From Ornithodoros turicata (taxonomy: Eukaryota > Arthropoda > Arachnida > Ixodida > Argasidae): 64,000 bases of DNA. The notes below the pieces were generated by a model. The model worked only from the letters and a program-made list of their open reading frames with translations, was not told the origin of the DNA and ran no database searches. Positions 54,391 to 64,000 of this stretch are shown here, in pieces; position 1 is the first letter of the stretch; every line of letters starts with the position of its first letter. The stretch spans positions 62,001 to 126,000 of the forward strand of contig NW_026999357.1 of assembly GCF_037126465.1 (NCBI RefSeq). Reading direction: 5' to 3'. The position numbers were made by a program, and so were the translations under genes.

Positions 54391-55317
54391 TATGATGGAT
54401 CTATACCAAATAGCAAAAAATAGCAAATTCTAAAAACACTCTACGCCGAAGAAACTTAAAATGAAACTCGTCACTCAGGCTTCTCCACAAGATGCACAAA
54501 AGATACACCCAACAAGTTGTACAAATCCTTCAACTCAAAATTGCTAGGCAGGCAACCTAACTGAACCATTTTTACGTCAGTCTCGTCAACTTCACTTAGC
54601 TGCAGGTGTGGGGAAGTGCGAATCTTCTTCGAAGAGGCCTGATACGTCTTCTTGTCGGCTGGGTATCTTCTGGAATTTTTCTCGACGTCACAGCGTGGCA
54701 CACAACACTTGCACACGTCCCAAAAATAATCTAACTGCACTGTACTGCAACCTGCACTTGACACTTCAGGCCGATCGTGGTGCCAACACCGCTGCTATTG
54801 CCACCTCCACTATTCCCAAACTTCCCCGGCGGACAGACCGCTGCTATCCCCCTCGCGTTTACATTCTGCCGTCTTCTAGACCAACCACGGGGCGAGTCTC
54901 TCAAGTTCATCCAGCAATCCATTATAAAACCTCGTTAAACGGGGCTCTCACAAGCCACTCCACTAAACATCCCTCTTTTCTTCGGCAGGAAAAAGCCACG
55001 ACTCCACTGTCGTAAAACCAAACTATGGCCGTTTTACGTAAAACAACAATAATAATAATTTATTTGTAGTAGAGTAGCGCGAAAAACACACGGACACAGA
55101 AGGGAGTGGCGCTTTCTTTCAACACTTGGAAAAATGTACATGGACACATAAGGCCACACAGAACCCACAAAAACCTGCCGTCACACTTCGTTCCGCCGGA
55201 GAAATGAGGCTTGCCTATCATGAAATGATATCTCCTTTCCGGATAGGTTGGTCGACGGCGTCGCCACACATTCATCACCCAACTTATCAATTGCGTTTGC
55301 CTCCACTGTCTCCCGTG
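54391..55317. other. No gene recognised
   Basis: A plus-strand frame at 54608-55015 (135 codons) is anonymous. A short AAT tandem lies at 55044-55062. The right part may be flanking material of the Penelope-like remnant. Confidence 0.35.
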
Positions 55318-55812
55318 TCAATCGACAAGAAGACCTTGACACGCAGATCGTGTCTGAAACCCTCCCCAAGCAGAACAATGCACTAAAAGTCGGGTGCAAT
55401 AGGGGTGGACGGTATGTGTCTTATCAATGTTCTTTAGTTTCATGAGTATGTTCAAGGTCTTCCACCTACCCGTCCACCCATATTGCACCCGACTTTCAGT
55501 ACATTGTGCTGCTTGGGTCGGTGCACACCCACCTGACCTGCAGTGGAGTGCCAACAATCCTTCTCTTTTGTTGTACACATTATATAAATGCTCTTTTACT
55601 CTTTCATTGACGTAATACTTCCCGCACGACAGCGGGATCTTATAGACTACATTTGTTGTACACTGTAATGGCGGGTTCCTATGCTTAATAGTACACGTAC
55701 CAACAACAGCATCATCGACAGGCTTCATCCCGGACAATTTTCTCAACTTATCTGGAGTTGAAAAAATCACATCCACATCCCATCGCACGGAGAGCACGGA
55801 CCTGACATACAT
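55318..55812 (-). pseudogene. Penelope-like element, GIY-YIG endonuclease remnant
   Basis: Minus-strand frame of 164 codons. DVIFSTPDKLRKLSGMKP followed by CTIKHRN, then CTTNVVYKIPLSCGKYYVNE and RVKEHLYN, matches the region joining the reverse transcriptase to the GIY-YIG endonuclease in Penelope-like elements. LLALHCRSGGCAPT is the downstream Cys/His part. The usual residues between the CGKYYV and NERVKEH blocks are missing, so part of the nuclease motif is deleted, and the reverse transcriptase is absent upstream. The right-hand part of the frame runs into an inverted duplication. Confidence 0.75.
55365..55506. repeat. Inverted duplication within the Penelope-like remnant
   Basis: AGTCGGGTGCAATAGGGGTG and GGACGG (55388-55413) reappear inverted at about 55469-55497 (CCGTCCACCCATATTGCACC). 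CAGAACAATGCACT is inverted at the far side as AGTACATTGTGCTG. Arms are about 50 bp with a 55-bp spacer. Terminal inverted pieces are a known outcome of Penelope-like insertion. Confidence 0.75.
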
Positions 55813-55842
55813 TTTTCAAGCGGCGCAAGAATACGAGACATA

Positions 55843-56960
55843 ATGACACATGTAACCGCCGCCCCACCGAACATCAAGCACTTCATACTCCACGTAGGGA
55901 CGAACGACAAGGGGACATCAAATAGTCCACAGCATAACACCTCATCCAGGAATTCGAAGCACTAGTGTCCTCCATCACAAATAACAGACCAGGCGCTGAG
56001 ATAGTACTGTGGCGGCCCGTGGACGACGATGAAGACGTGCTTCCGCCATGACCATCTGCCCGCCGGGACATTCCATCATCGCCGGTCAGGACTCGTGTGG
56101 AGGAAAACCATCGTCCTCAACATTTGGTGACAGGAATAAAGAACACCACTTTCGGCGTAATTCGGCCCCTCCCCATCCCAAATTTTCCCACGACCAGCGA
56201 ATCACTCCGGAAGCCATCACTGAAGGCACGGTGCATAGTTCCTTCGAGGACTCGCTAGGCGGTGACGCTCTTCGCTCAGCATTCAAGACCTGGCATATCA
56301 CGAGGCCGCTCCCGCACCACATCACTCTCACCACGCCATAGTCACTCTCACTGCGTCACGCCGCCTCACGCTTCGCGACGATCCTCCTCGGGCATACACC
56401 AGCGGCATGTTCCCGAGCCACACGCTGCTGTACCGGTCGCGGTACGCCGCGAACACGCTGTCAACAACCACCTCGTCCACATGCGTCAGGCAAACGCCAA
56501 CGTTATGGTTTTCACGCACGCAGCTTTCGCTCGGGACGGCATCCACCCAAACCACGCAGGCGTACGAGCTATGGCACACAACTTCAAACACCTAATGGTC
56601 CATAGATTCCGTCCTGCACTGACAAACGCTCTAACACAACATCCTCAACCAGCTCACACTTTAAGTGCCAGCACCGCAAACCCCCAGAACACACGATGGC
56701 ATCAAAGGGGACCACAACGACCACTGCACCCACGCACATACACACAGCAAACGACAACACTCCAACAACCCGCAGAAACTGACACGGAAGACGACAAGCA
56801 CGCTAACACAGACAAATTACATCGAGGAACACAGCGAGTCTCCACAGCCACCGACCCTACACTCTTAGCTTCGTACCCTTACAGTAAAGGCAAAAAATTT
56901 GCCAAGAAATTATCTCTATTTAGAACTGTTAAATTGTTCCCTTTCGTTTCTTTTGAATAA
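55843..56960 (+). pseudogene. SGNH-esterase-like ORF remnant, probably LINE ORF1
   Basis: From the ATG at 55843, APPNIKHFILHVGTNDKGTS contains the GxND block of SGNH/GDSL hydrolases. The downstream frame 56262-56960 contains FARDGIHPNHAGVRAMAHNF, the DxxH block that holds the catalytic Asp and His. Between them the frame is broken several times. The tail is Thr/Gln/His-rich, followed by AATAAA at 56957. Esterase domains of this kind occur in the first ORF of CR1-type LINEs, so I interpret it as a dead LINE ORF1. A decayed host esterase is possible but less likely. Confidence 0.6.
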
Positions 56961-57029
56961 AAGCTACGGTGTACCTCTTAAAATATCACGGTTACTTTGA
57001 TGTTTAGAGTGCGGCCCCTTTTACAAAGT

Positions 57030-57185
57030 GTAACCCTTATGTAGAGGCTTGTGTGTAGCCTTATGGAATTATCACGTTACCTTTCTGTTAAGGTTACTGT
57101 TGCCTTGAATTCTGTATCCTCTGCTTAGAGGCTCTATCGTAGCCTTAAGGAAGTATATTCACTGTCCTTTATGTTAAGGATGTTA
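57030..57185. repeat. Degenerate two-copy tandem repeat
   Basis: ATGTAGAGGCTTGTGTGTAG and CTTAGAGGCTCTATCGTAGC, each followed by CCTTA(T/A)GGAA and a TTAAGG block, recur with a period of about 80 bp. Confidence 0.5.
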
Positions 57186-57829
57186 TGTTAAGTTTAAAGG
57201 ACGCCTAGTCGTCGTACTTTTTCTTCAGCGTGACAGTGCCGCCGCTGACACGTGAGGACAAGTAGAAAGCAGAAGCAGTAACGGATTGTTCTTCTGTTTT
57301 CCACTTCTCCTGTCGTGTAGACGACCACAGTATCACGCCGAAGAAAAATTACGCCGATATCGTGTCCCGTAATCCTATGTCGGGTACCGTACCTCAATTT
57401 CTGGGACCAGGTCGCTAGTAAATGCAGCTCATAAATACTGATTTGTGAGACTGATGCGATTAAGACCTCTAGTTAGCCACAAAATGACTAACAATAACAG
57501 CAAGTCAGGTCCATCTCAGACGTCAGCGTTTGTGACTGGCTTTCAATAGGGACCTGTGTAACGTGGTGATGACGTTGATGTCAGTATACACAGACCACAA
57601 GAAATAACAGAGTAATTTTTTTTCCTTACATATACTTACAACCATTTTTCGGTACAAAATTTCAAAACAATCTTTGGAGCGGCTCCGCACACACAGAAGG
57701 CTCAAGTGACACTCAAGTCACTCAAGTGACAGAATAACCATCCGAATAAATTTGAAAGCGTCCTCAGAGCGAAATAAATTTTGTTGGCGATGCTCAACTT
57801 TAAAGGCTGTTTTACTTTCCTAACTAAAC
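57186..57829. other. No gene recognised
   Basis: Contains a pyrimidine-rich stretch and AG (57298-57333) followed by a 90-nt open segment without a good donor, and a doubled CACTCAAGTCACTCAAGTGAC near 57710-57730. No known domains. Confidence 0.35.
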
Positions 57830-58800
57830 TTAAAAGAAAAATTCGTAGTTCGGGATTCTATCACACGCAATGAATCTCGCTTTTGCTATAGTGGCCCGAA
57901 GAGATGGAAATCGCTGGGGGCGAGGTCTGGACTGTAAGGGGGATGCGGCAGCAACTCCCAGCCAAGTTCCGTGTCGTGAGATGCGCAGTATGCGGGCGTG
58001 CATTGTCCTGTAGGAGGCGGACTCTTTTGGTGTGAAGCCCGGCCGCTTATGCTTCAGCGCATTATGCACATCCCTGAGAACCTGGCAGTAATATGTACTA
58101 TTGATGGTGGTACCACTGGGCAGAAAATCAACATGAACAACGCCAGCCCCGAAAACCGTGTTTGTCCCAGAAAACCGTGGCCATGACCTTACCCGCAGAC
58201 GGGGTGCTTCGAAACTTCTCGAGAGCTGGCGAGCCGGGTGCTTCCACTGTTTTGATGTGCGTTGAGACTCAGGAGTGAAAGGGTGCACCCACGTTTCATC
58301 GCACGTGATGATCCGATCAAAGAACATCTGTCCTTCAGTGTCGAAACGGTGCCTTAGCTCTTGGGAGATTTCCAATCTTCTCTGCCGGTCAAACACGGCG
58401 AGCTGCCTCGGAACCCAATGGGCACTAACTTTCGTAAGCTGGAGGTGTTCATGAATGATAGAGTTCAACGTTCCCACAAAAAGGTCCGTCTTTCGAGCCA
58501 GTTCGAGACATGTTATCCGTCGGTCCTTGAGGATCAGGTGCTCCATAAGTTTTCTCCACAAGTGATGTTCTCATGAACTCAGACACTGGACTCTGAGCCG
58601 CCCCGGCCGGGATCGTCCTGCACTGTTGTACGGCCGTCTCGGAACCGTTTGCACCACTCAAATGCTTTGCTGCGGCTAAGTGTATCCTGGCCATACTGAG
58701 TCTGAAGCCTTCTGTGAATTTCAGATGTCTTTGTGCCTTCATACACGAGAAACTTCATAACAATTCGCTGCTCGATGTGCGCGCTCACCTCGTTGTTGCC
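57830..58800 (-). pseudogene. mariner transposase, broken
   Basis: Reading the minus strand, IEQRIVMKFLVYEGTKTSEI and FEWCKRFRDGRTTVQDDP are the paired helix-turn-helix DNA-binding region of mariner (58579-58800). After a frameshift, 57830-58561 carries ITCLELARKTDLFVGTLNSI, HWVPRQLAVFDRQRR and the first catalytic Asp in ITCDETWVH. The third catalytic Asp (LLQDNARPHTAH) lies in another frame near 57990-58030, so a second frameshift precedes it. Two breaks mean no active transposase. Terminal inverted repeats were not identified with confidence. Confidence 0.85.
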
Positions 58801-59623
58801 GTCTTGTCCAGCACGTGTCTTCTGTTTTGTGCAAACTTTGGACCACCATATGGTGAACGCGTTGGCCTGTCGCGTGTGGAAATGACGAAAAAGAAGTAAC
58901 GCGAACCATTTGTACACTCATGAGACAAAGTCCCGGTTTGACTTGAACAGCCCTCGTAGGACGACAATGAATTTCACTGAAACTCACCTGAAGCAATTTT
59001 CAAGCTGATACATTGTATCCAATTATGTATTTCCAATGTACGATATTAAAGCATATTCTAAAAAGCATTTCTACTAAAGCACATTTGTAAAGGAAAAATA
59101 CTTAACGACAATGGATTTCTATCCTATTTCATGGCACAGCATCAGATCAAGGTTATTCAAATAATATTAAAGAAGTAACCGTGCAAATTATCAGTCAAAC
59201 GGTGAAGCTGGCTGCAGTACACTACAATGTGTCACATGTAACAATATTAGTATACCTCAGTGTTTCCAAAACTGACACATTAACCTTAGGGAGGCCGCAA
59301 TGTCGAAGCGGGGGTTACACCACTTGGGGAAAAGAGAAAGCAGATGAAGTGAACGCAATATGCGACAAAACTAAGGAAACTATCTCACTGCTACTGCAAT
59401 GTATTGAAGTTGTTTTACAAAACTGCAAGTTCAGTTCAGCGCACAAACACGCGGGAACCGAGCTAAGGTACAGCAACGCTTTCGATCGAGTCCGTCGCAT
59501 TATTTGTCTCACGACGAGAACCCCCAACCTACAGCATACGTCACTTGCGCACAGTCGTATGCGATTTATATTATTGTATATGTGTCAGGGCAGAGCTCAA
59601 GCTTCCCAAACAAGCGCACGTGC

Positions 59624-59656
<33 letters not shown>

Positions 59657-60471
59657 GGCACAGTCGAAGAACTGTGAACAGTTTGGTGTACACTCCAGAA
59701 AACGACAACAGCTGACTGCTGATTTCATGGGCGCGGTCATGCGAGCCGCGTAGGGCAGTTCAATGTTCAACAGAGGAGCAATTTTAGGTGAACGCGAAGG
59801 TGGCGCTAGTGTTGGGCGCAACAATTTGCACTTCAAACGACGTGGATGCTTGCTTGCTCATCTGTCATTACTTGGGCTTGTAATTCACATCAGGGCTCAG
59901 CAAAGGCTGCTAAATGCCGATGGCCCGCACAAGAAAAACGTGTTTGCAATGGTTTTCCTCCCGTTGCGGTTCCAGCGAATATACCTTTTTCGCCGCTTCC
60001 TTCGTTCCTTCCTTTGCTGTTTCCTTTTGTTTTTCTTTGTCGTTTTTTACTGTTGTCGGTTCGTTACGGAGCCCTGGATTGGAAAGCTTCTCCCGTTTAG
60101 TTTAGGGATCGTCGTAATTTTGGATAATCAGGGGCGTCGGAACGTGGGGGCAGGGGGGACAGTCCACCCCCTCCTAGAGTTTTCACCGTGGCTGTGACCC
60201 CCCCCCCCCCCTCTCCGAACTTTCGCTCAAGGATCCCGTCACGCCATGTTTTGTCCGCAAGTCTCATCAGAGACAGTTTTCCTCTCATTCTTTTAGCGCA
60301 GAATGAAAATGAACACCGGTTTAAAAAGTAGTACGTAATAGACGATGAAAAAACGAAATTCACTCGAACGGGTACTGTAGTCCAATTATTCTACGTGATA
60401 ATGTATGTGCATACCTACTACGCGGACAAGGTTGCCGGGATACAATATATAAACTTTGGACGAGTGTTCCA
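58801..60471. other. No gene recognised; CA microsatellite
   Basis: A (CA)n run lies at about 59617-59655, inside the anonymous frame 59181-59753. CCCCC runs occur at 60197-60212. The segment GGGGCGTCGGAACGTGGGGG (60131-60150) looks like a transposon end but has no visible partner. Confidence 0.4.
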
Positions 60472-60681
60472 AGGTCTGATTCTGCTGCAGGTAAACGTCG
60501 AGATACGCTGGCGCCAAAAATATTCTCAGGCTGAGAGCTCAGCTGCTTTCACATCGTTCTACCTGTATCAGCACGGTCAATGATACAGGTAGAACGATGT
60601 GAAAGCAGCGGAGCTCTCAGCCTGAGAATATTATTTTTGCGCCAGCTTATCTCGACGTTTACGTGCAGCAGAATCAGACCT
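60472..60681. repeat. Large palindrome, arms of about 100 bp
   Basis: AGGTCTGATTCTGCTGCAGG, onward to ACCTGTATCA (60472-60570), is followed by a 10-bp spacer and then its inverse (60581-60681, ending GCAGCAGAATCAGACCT). Arms match at roughly 95%. It would form a very stable stem in RNA or a cruciform in DNA. It could be a foldback element, an inverted duplication scar, or a hairpin-siRNA precursor. Confidence 0.9.
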
Positions 60682-61089
60682 GAACTCGAACAGAATCAGA
60701 ACTGCTCCGCTGCTGCCTCCAGACTAGCCACTGCCTCCCTCGCTTCCTTGGTCTTAAATGCGCACTGCCTGCTTCGGGTGAGCTGATAACGCAGGTGCCG
60801 GTGCCGTCACGCCCCCATGAATCACGACACTTGCGTGACTTGCGATAAGCGTTCCGACAGGTTGATGGCGTCCCACATCTCTCCCTCCTCAAAACTCCGC
60901 CAGGTCGGCGATGTCCAGCAAAATGTCTTCGGCGTTGCGTACTCCGACATTTGGCGCTAGCAGCTGGGGGCGTACCGGTGAATGCAGAGGACAGCCGCGG
61001 CCAAGTTTTGTGGTGCCGGCAGCCCCCCACAGCTCTCGCAAAATCTGTATCAAAATCCGTGTTACTGCGCACGGAGCAATCCGTGCCTC
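60682..61089. other. GC-rich DNA, no recognised gene
   Basis: Minus-strand frames 60674-61072 and 60889-61110 run through it. The second ends NAEDILLDIADLAEF and is followed, on the minus strand, by the purine-rich GAGGAGGGAGAGA and TGTGGGA, which would suit a polypurine tract and LTR start. A matching LTR end was not found. Confidence 0.3.
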
Positions 61090-61680
61090 TCTATTGGTCG
61101 GGCGCCACAAGCGTGTCCGGATTGGTTGCCGGAAATTGAAAACTGCACTTCCCGCTTCCTCGCCTGCGTGCTGCGTACTCCCTCGGCGGTTTCATTTGAA
61201 ATTTGAACGGCGGACGCCGGGTCGGCAGTGTCTTTCGTTGGGAGGCAAGCGCGTTCGCCGTCTTATCCGTGTATTATGGTGTCTTCGATCGTGTTGTACT
61301 GTCCCTCGATACAAGCATCGGTCTACGACCAGCCAATCGGATTTCAAAGTGAAGTGTTGTCGTGAATTCTGGCTCGATGAACATGTTCGAGCGCCGTCAG
61401 ATCTGCATAGCGGTGACAAGAAAATAGGATTCATGAAGCACCAGCATTTAATGTTTGACGTGTAGCAGGCAAGGACATCATGATCAAGAGATTGTGCGCA
61501 AGTATGTGACAGTTGTTCGTTGCTGGGAATAAGCTGTGTCGATATGCGTGTTTTGCAAGTTTGAACTCTAGGAAGTGCTACGCAATGGATTCTACGCTCA
61601 GTGCATGTAAATGCGTCAACCTGCCGACTGTGTCAGTATAATGACTTAAATAAATTTCTGTTAATTACGACACTTTTGAC
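61080..61680 (+). promoter_or_regulatory. Possible promoter region and short transcript
   Basis: Two inverted CCAAT boxes (CTATTGGTCGGG at about 61090 and CGGATTGGTTGC at about 61120) precede GGCGGTTTCATTTGAAATTTGAA (about 61185-61206, interrupted here by known CHR-like TTTGAA words). AATAAA lies downstream at 61650-61655. The only sizeable frame over it (60911-61465) has no recognised domain. The layout resembles a small transcription unit or a promoter with a first exon, but nothing proves expression. Confidence 0.3.
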
Positions 61681-61897
61681 AGTTGTTTGGGGATCATGGA
61701 ATAACTTTACGGCGTGCATGAAAGCTAGTAGACTTAGAGGTCAGGGGTAGCCGGTACAGACCAGTATGGAAAGCAGAAGTCAGCAACAGCCAGAACCGGT
61801 CGGGCTGCGAGCCGGACGGAAAGACTTCTGATTGGAGGATTGAGGGAGCAACCGCTGCATTCTCATTGGCCATGTGCCCAGTGTTGTGTGAATTTAC
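61681..61897. other. Probable 3' non-coding part or LTR of the second Ty3/gypsy element
   Basis: Directly downstream (minus strand) of the gypsy pol stop. It contains two ATTGG motifs (61836-61841 and 61865-61870). The LTR boundaries cannot be set because the partner LTR is outside the window. Confidence 0.35.
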
Positions 61898-62475
61898 CTA
61901 TACTATGGGCTCTATGGGGAGTTGGTGAGAGCTGGTACCGGAGAGTCCTCGGCTGGAGGGGTACCGTGAAGTGTCCCCGACGGAGGATGCTGCTGCTGTA
62001 GACGCTGGGAATGGAGGACGCCGGAGCAGTGGGTTGACAGGTGGATGAGTGCATGTACTCACGGAGCACAGGTGCTGCAGTTGCCGAGAAGTTTTCCTTG
62101 ACGAAGACGCTGACGTAGACTGACTAGCCGTCCGTGGTCCTACGGCTACGAGGGGCCGCAGGACGGCGGGTAGAGAAATGCCGCATCTCCATAAAAAACA
62201 AAGAAAACATCGCCTTGGAGGTTTACGGGGGCGAAGGTTATAACGAGGGAACCCCGGTAATCCGCCCAGGGATGTCCTATCTTCAGCGGGTTGAGACTCC
62301 GTGTCGATGGGATGTTGAAAAGGTTGGGATCGCGACGAACTTGTGCCGGAGTCCTCTTGCCGTTCGTCCTGCTCCAAGATGCGATCGATGAATTCCTTGA
62401 GGTCTGTGATATGAACTGGGCCGGACACTTCGCTTGTACTGCAACGTTCAAGTCTATAAGTAACGGGAGTAAGTT
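61898..62475 (-). pseudogene. Ty3/gypsy pol C-terminal tail, frameshifted
   Basis: Minus strand. SGPVHITDLKEFIDRILEQD and PRYNLRPRKPPRR are the end of a Ty3/gypsy integrase tail (the YNLRPRK-type basic box). The first piece continues the VSGPVHI segment that follows the GPY-like region near 62480. After PRR the frame drifts into low-complexity Ser/Thr/Arg and reaches a stop at 61898. Overlapping frame 62146-62490 carries the YSNLLPLLIDL piece, so at least one shift lies between it and the preceding core. Confidence 0.75.
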
Positions 62476-62476
62476 A

Positions 62477-63319
62477 CTATAAGCACTCACCCGGTAAGGC
62501 CCGTCCCATCGGTCCGCGAGAGAAGCCCTTCGCCGCGTCGCTAAGTGGATGCGTCCACCCCAGGACTAAGTCTCCTATGCTGTATGTTACCTGGCGTCGA
62601 CCCTTGTTGTACTGGGATGATTGGTCCAGTCGTGCACCCACAAGATTCTCACGTGCACAACGAACTGCAGTTGAAAGACGGTTGCGAATGTCTTCCGCGT
62701 ATCGTGCATACGGGCGACCGGGTTGTTCCCTCAGTGTTCGTAGCGTGTTTTCGAGTGGAAATACTATTTCCCGTCCAAAATCGAACCCAGTAGACCTATT
62801 TTCTGTCGTACGAGTGGCGAAGCCAATCTCTGTTAGACGCGCGTCCCAATCCTTATGCCTGGTGGTAAGCGTTACCTTCATCATTTTGATATTCCTATTG
62901 AACCGCTCAGTTATGTTTGCCTGAGGGTGATAGGGGGACGTCTTCTTATGTCGAATACTCAATGCCGAGCATGTGTCGACGAACACCTTACTTGTAAAGT
63001 ACGAGGCGTTATCCGTGATAAGCTGGTCCGGGAATCCGAACCGCGAAAAGACATCGAGCAGTCGATCCCAGATCCAAGCTGACACCAACTTCCGCAGGGG
63101 ATAGAGCTCAACCCACTTCGTGAAGTGATCTGTAATGAATAACAGGTATTGGTTACCACGAGGACTTCTGGGGTATGGCCCCATTACGTCACATGCGGCT
63201 ATCTGCCAAGGCTCCTGACTGACAATCGGTTGCAGCAATCCTGGCGGCTGTCCGCCCCTAGGTTTCAACTTCTGACACACTGGACAGCTGCGAGTAAACC
63301 GCAAAACGTCCTGTCTCAT
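62477..63319 (-). pseudogene. Ty3/gypsy integrase core, second element
   Basis: Minus strand, 280 codons. RSCPVCQKLKP is the second half of the zinc finger. The catalytic core has Asp in IAACDVMGPYPRS, Asp in LITDNASYFTSK and Glu in NITERFNRNIK. The tail has YSIGDLVLGWTHPLSDAAKG. It follows the upstream frame in phase but is separated from it by an in-frame TAG at 63326-63328, two codons before its first Met. It belongs to a different lineage from the element at 20393. Confidence 0.88.
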
Positions 63320-63325
63320 GACTGG

Positions 63326-64000
63326 CTACGTTGCGATACGACATAATTTAGAATAAGTCTTGCTGCCGCTACCGTGACCTGCCAAAGCAGAGTCATGGAA
63401 ATATCTGAGGAATAACTTATATACCTTTCGTGGTACTACGATCCTGAAAGGGTTGCCACCGATCTCCTCGTCTACCGCCTGGAGGATGTACCTCACCAGA
63501 AGACCATCCTCGCTCAGCTGATAGGAGTCGAACCTCTCTTCAGCGTCTCCGGCGTCCGCTGGCCCCATAGGCTCCAGCCACCTTACTACACGCTGACAGA
63601 GTCTGTCCATCCTCTGGGCTTCCACGATGTCCTTCCGGCTGACGATGTGTCCCCATGCCAGCTCTCTGTCTGTTCCGGCTTGTCCAACCGCGGCTACGAG
63701 CTCCTGCGTGGTAACGAGGTCCTCCAAGTGCAGAGGTGCTCGGGACAGCGCATCTGCCACTTTGTTAGAGGTCCCTCTCCGATATTCGATCGAAGTCGTA
63801 CCGTTGCAACGTCAGACTCCAACGTGCAAGTCTTCCGGCGGTATTTTTCAATCTACTCAGCCAGGCGAGTGCCTGATGGTCAGTCTGGATTGCAAATCCA
63901 GATACATGTCAAACTTATTCAGTGCGAACATGATAGCTAGGCACTCTTCTTCGTCACGGTGTAATTTCGTTCAGGTGATGTCAGCGTGCGGCTTGCAAAT
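63326..64000 (-). pseudogene. Ty3/gypsy RNase H end and integrase zinc finger, runs off the window
   Basis: Minus strand. From the window edge, FASRTLTSPERNYT and KKECLAIMFAL are RNase H motifs. After a frame change come [14 protein letters not shown] and [15 protein letters not shown], and after another VADALSRAP (63760 onward). 63326-63760 then continues to HDSALAGHGSGSKTYSKL, the His pair of the integrase zinc finger, and stops at TAG 63326-63328. Reverse transcriptase and Gag should lie beyond position 64000. Confidence 0.85.

Noticed and set aside
57334..57423. 90-nt open segment after a long pyrimidine tract
   Set aside because: Open in two phases and preceded by a good acceptor, but followed by GTCGCT, which is not a credible donor.
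59181..59753. 190-codon plus-strand frame as a gene
   Set aside because: Includes translation of a CA microsatellite as a His/Thr run and has no recognisable domain or conserved start context.
60864..61110. 3' end and LTR of another minus-strand retroelement
   Set aside because: A purine tract followed by TGTGGGA is suggestive, but no matching LTR end or pol motif was found.
61275..61465. THAP-type zinc finger start
   Set aside because: Cys pairs near SCCTVPRYKHR suggested it, but the spacing of conserved residues and the frame relative to an ATG do not fit.

Overview
This window is eukaryotic, repeat-rich DNA. I infer an arthropod, most likely a chelicerate such as a hard tick. The reasons are the mixture of BEL/Pao, Ty3, Penelope-like, mariner, hAT-like and RNase H-bearing LINE remnants, LINE tails ending AATAAAGTTGTTGTTG, and tiny exons far apart. 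The species assignment is inference only. Nothing bacterial was seen: no operons, rRNA or CRISPR.

Repeats make up most of the layout. 1-14,100 holds small inverted-repeat elements, a TA-flanked transposon (2,484-3,270), a 187-bp tandem duplication, a foldback element (6,396-6,622) and an inverted repeat pair (about 9,790/12,880). 14,118-18,092 is a broken BEL/Pao element ending at a 120-bp satellite. The satellite (18,093-20,392 and 25,694-29,640) is split by a Ty3-type LTR retrotransposon (20,393-25,693) with 194-bp LTRs differing at 2 positions and a 4-bp GTAC target duplication. 30,000-49,800 has LINE tails, a 3.4-kb hAT-like element, a 0.9-kb hAT-like element with a near-perfect 8-bp target duplication, and small MITEs. 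49,890-51,600 is a LINE fragment. 54,100-58,900 has a long-TIR element, a Penelope-like endonuclease remnant, an SGNH-esterase remnant and a broken mariner. 60,470-60,680 is a palindrome with arms of about 100 bp. 61,898-64,000 is the 3' part of a second Ty3/gypsy element on the minus strand.

The most interesting signal is a chain of very small plus-strand exons threaded through these repeats (8,510 to 53,431). Nine candidates of 31-54 nt have usable splice sites and mutually compatible phases; seven are multiples of three with phase-1 introns on both sides. Three of them (40,851, 42,803, 47,663) join in frame to give a basic stretch followed by an uninterrupted 20-residue hydrophobic helix, as in a type II membrane protein. 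The last two (52,701 and 53,387) are 45-nt Ser/Thr-rich exons inside a 686-bp tandem duplication. The 220 intron bases before them are identical, yet the exons match at only 26 of 45 positions. This looks like an uncatalogued mini-exon gene with a fast-diverging extracellular stalk. Start codon, catalytic or binding domain and stop codon are not visible here.
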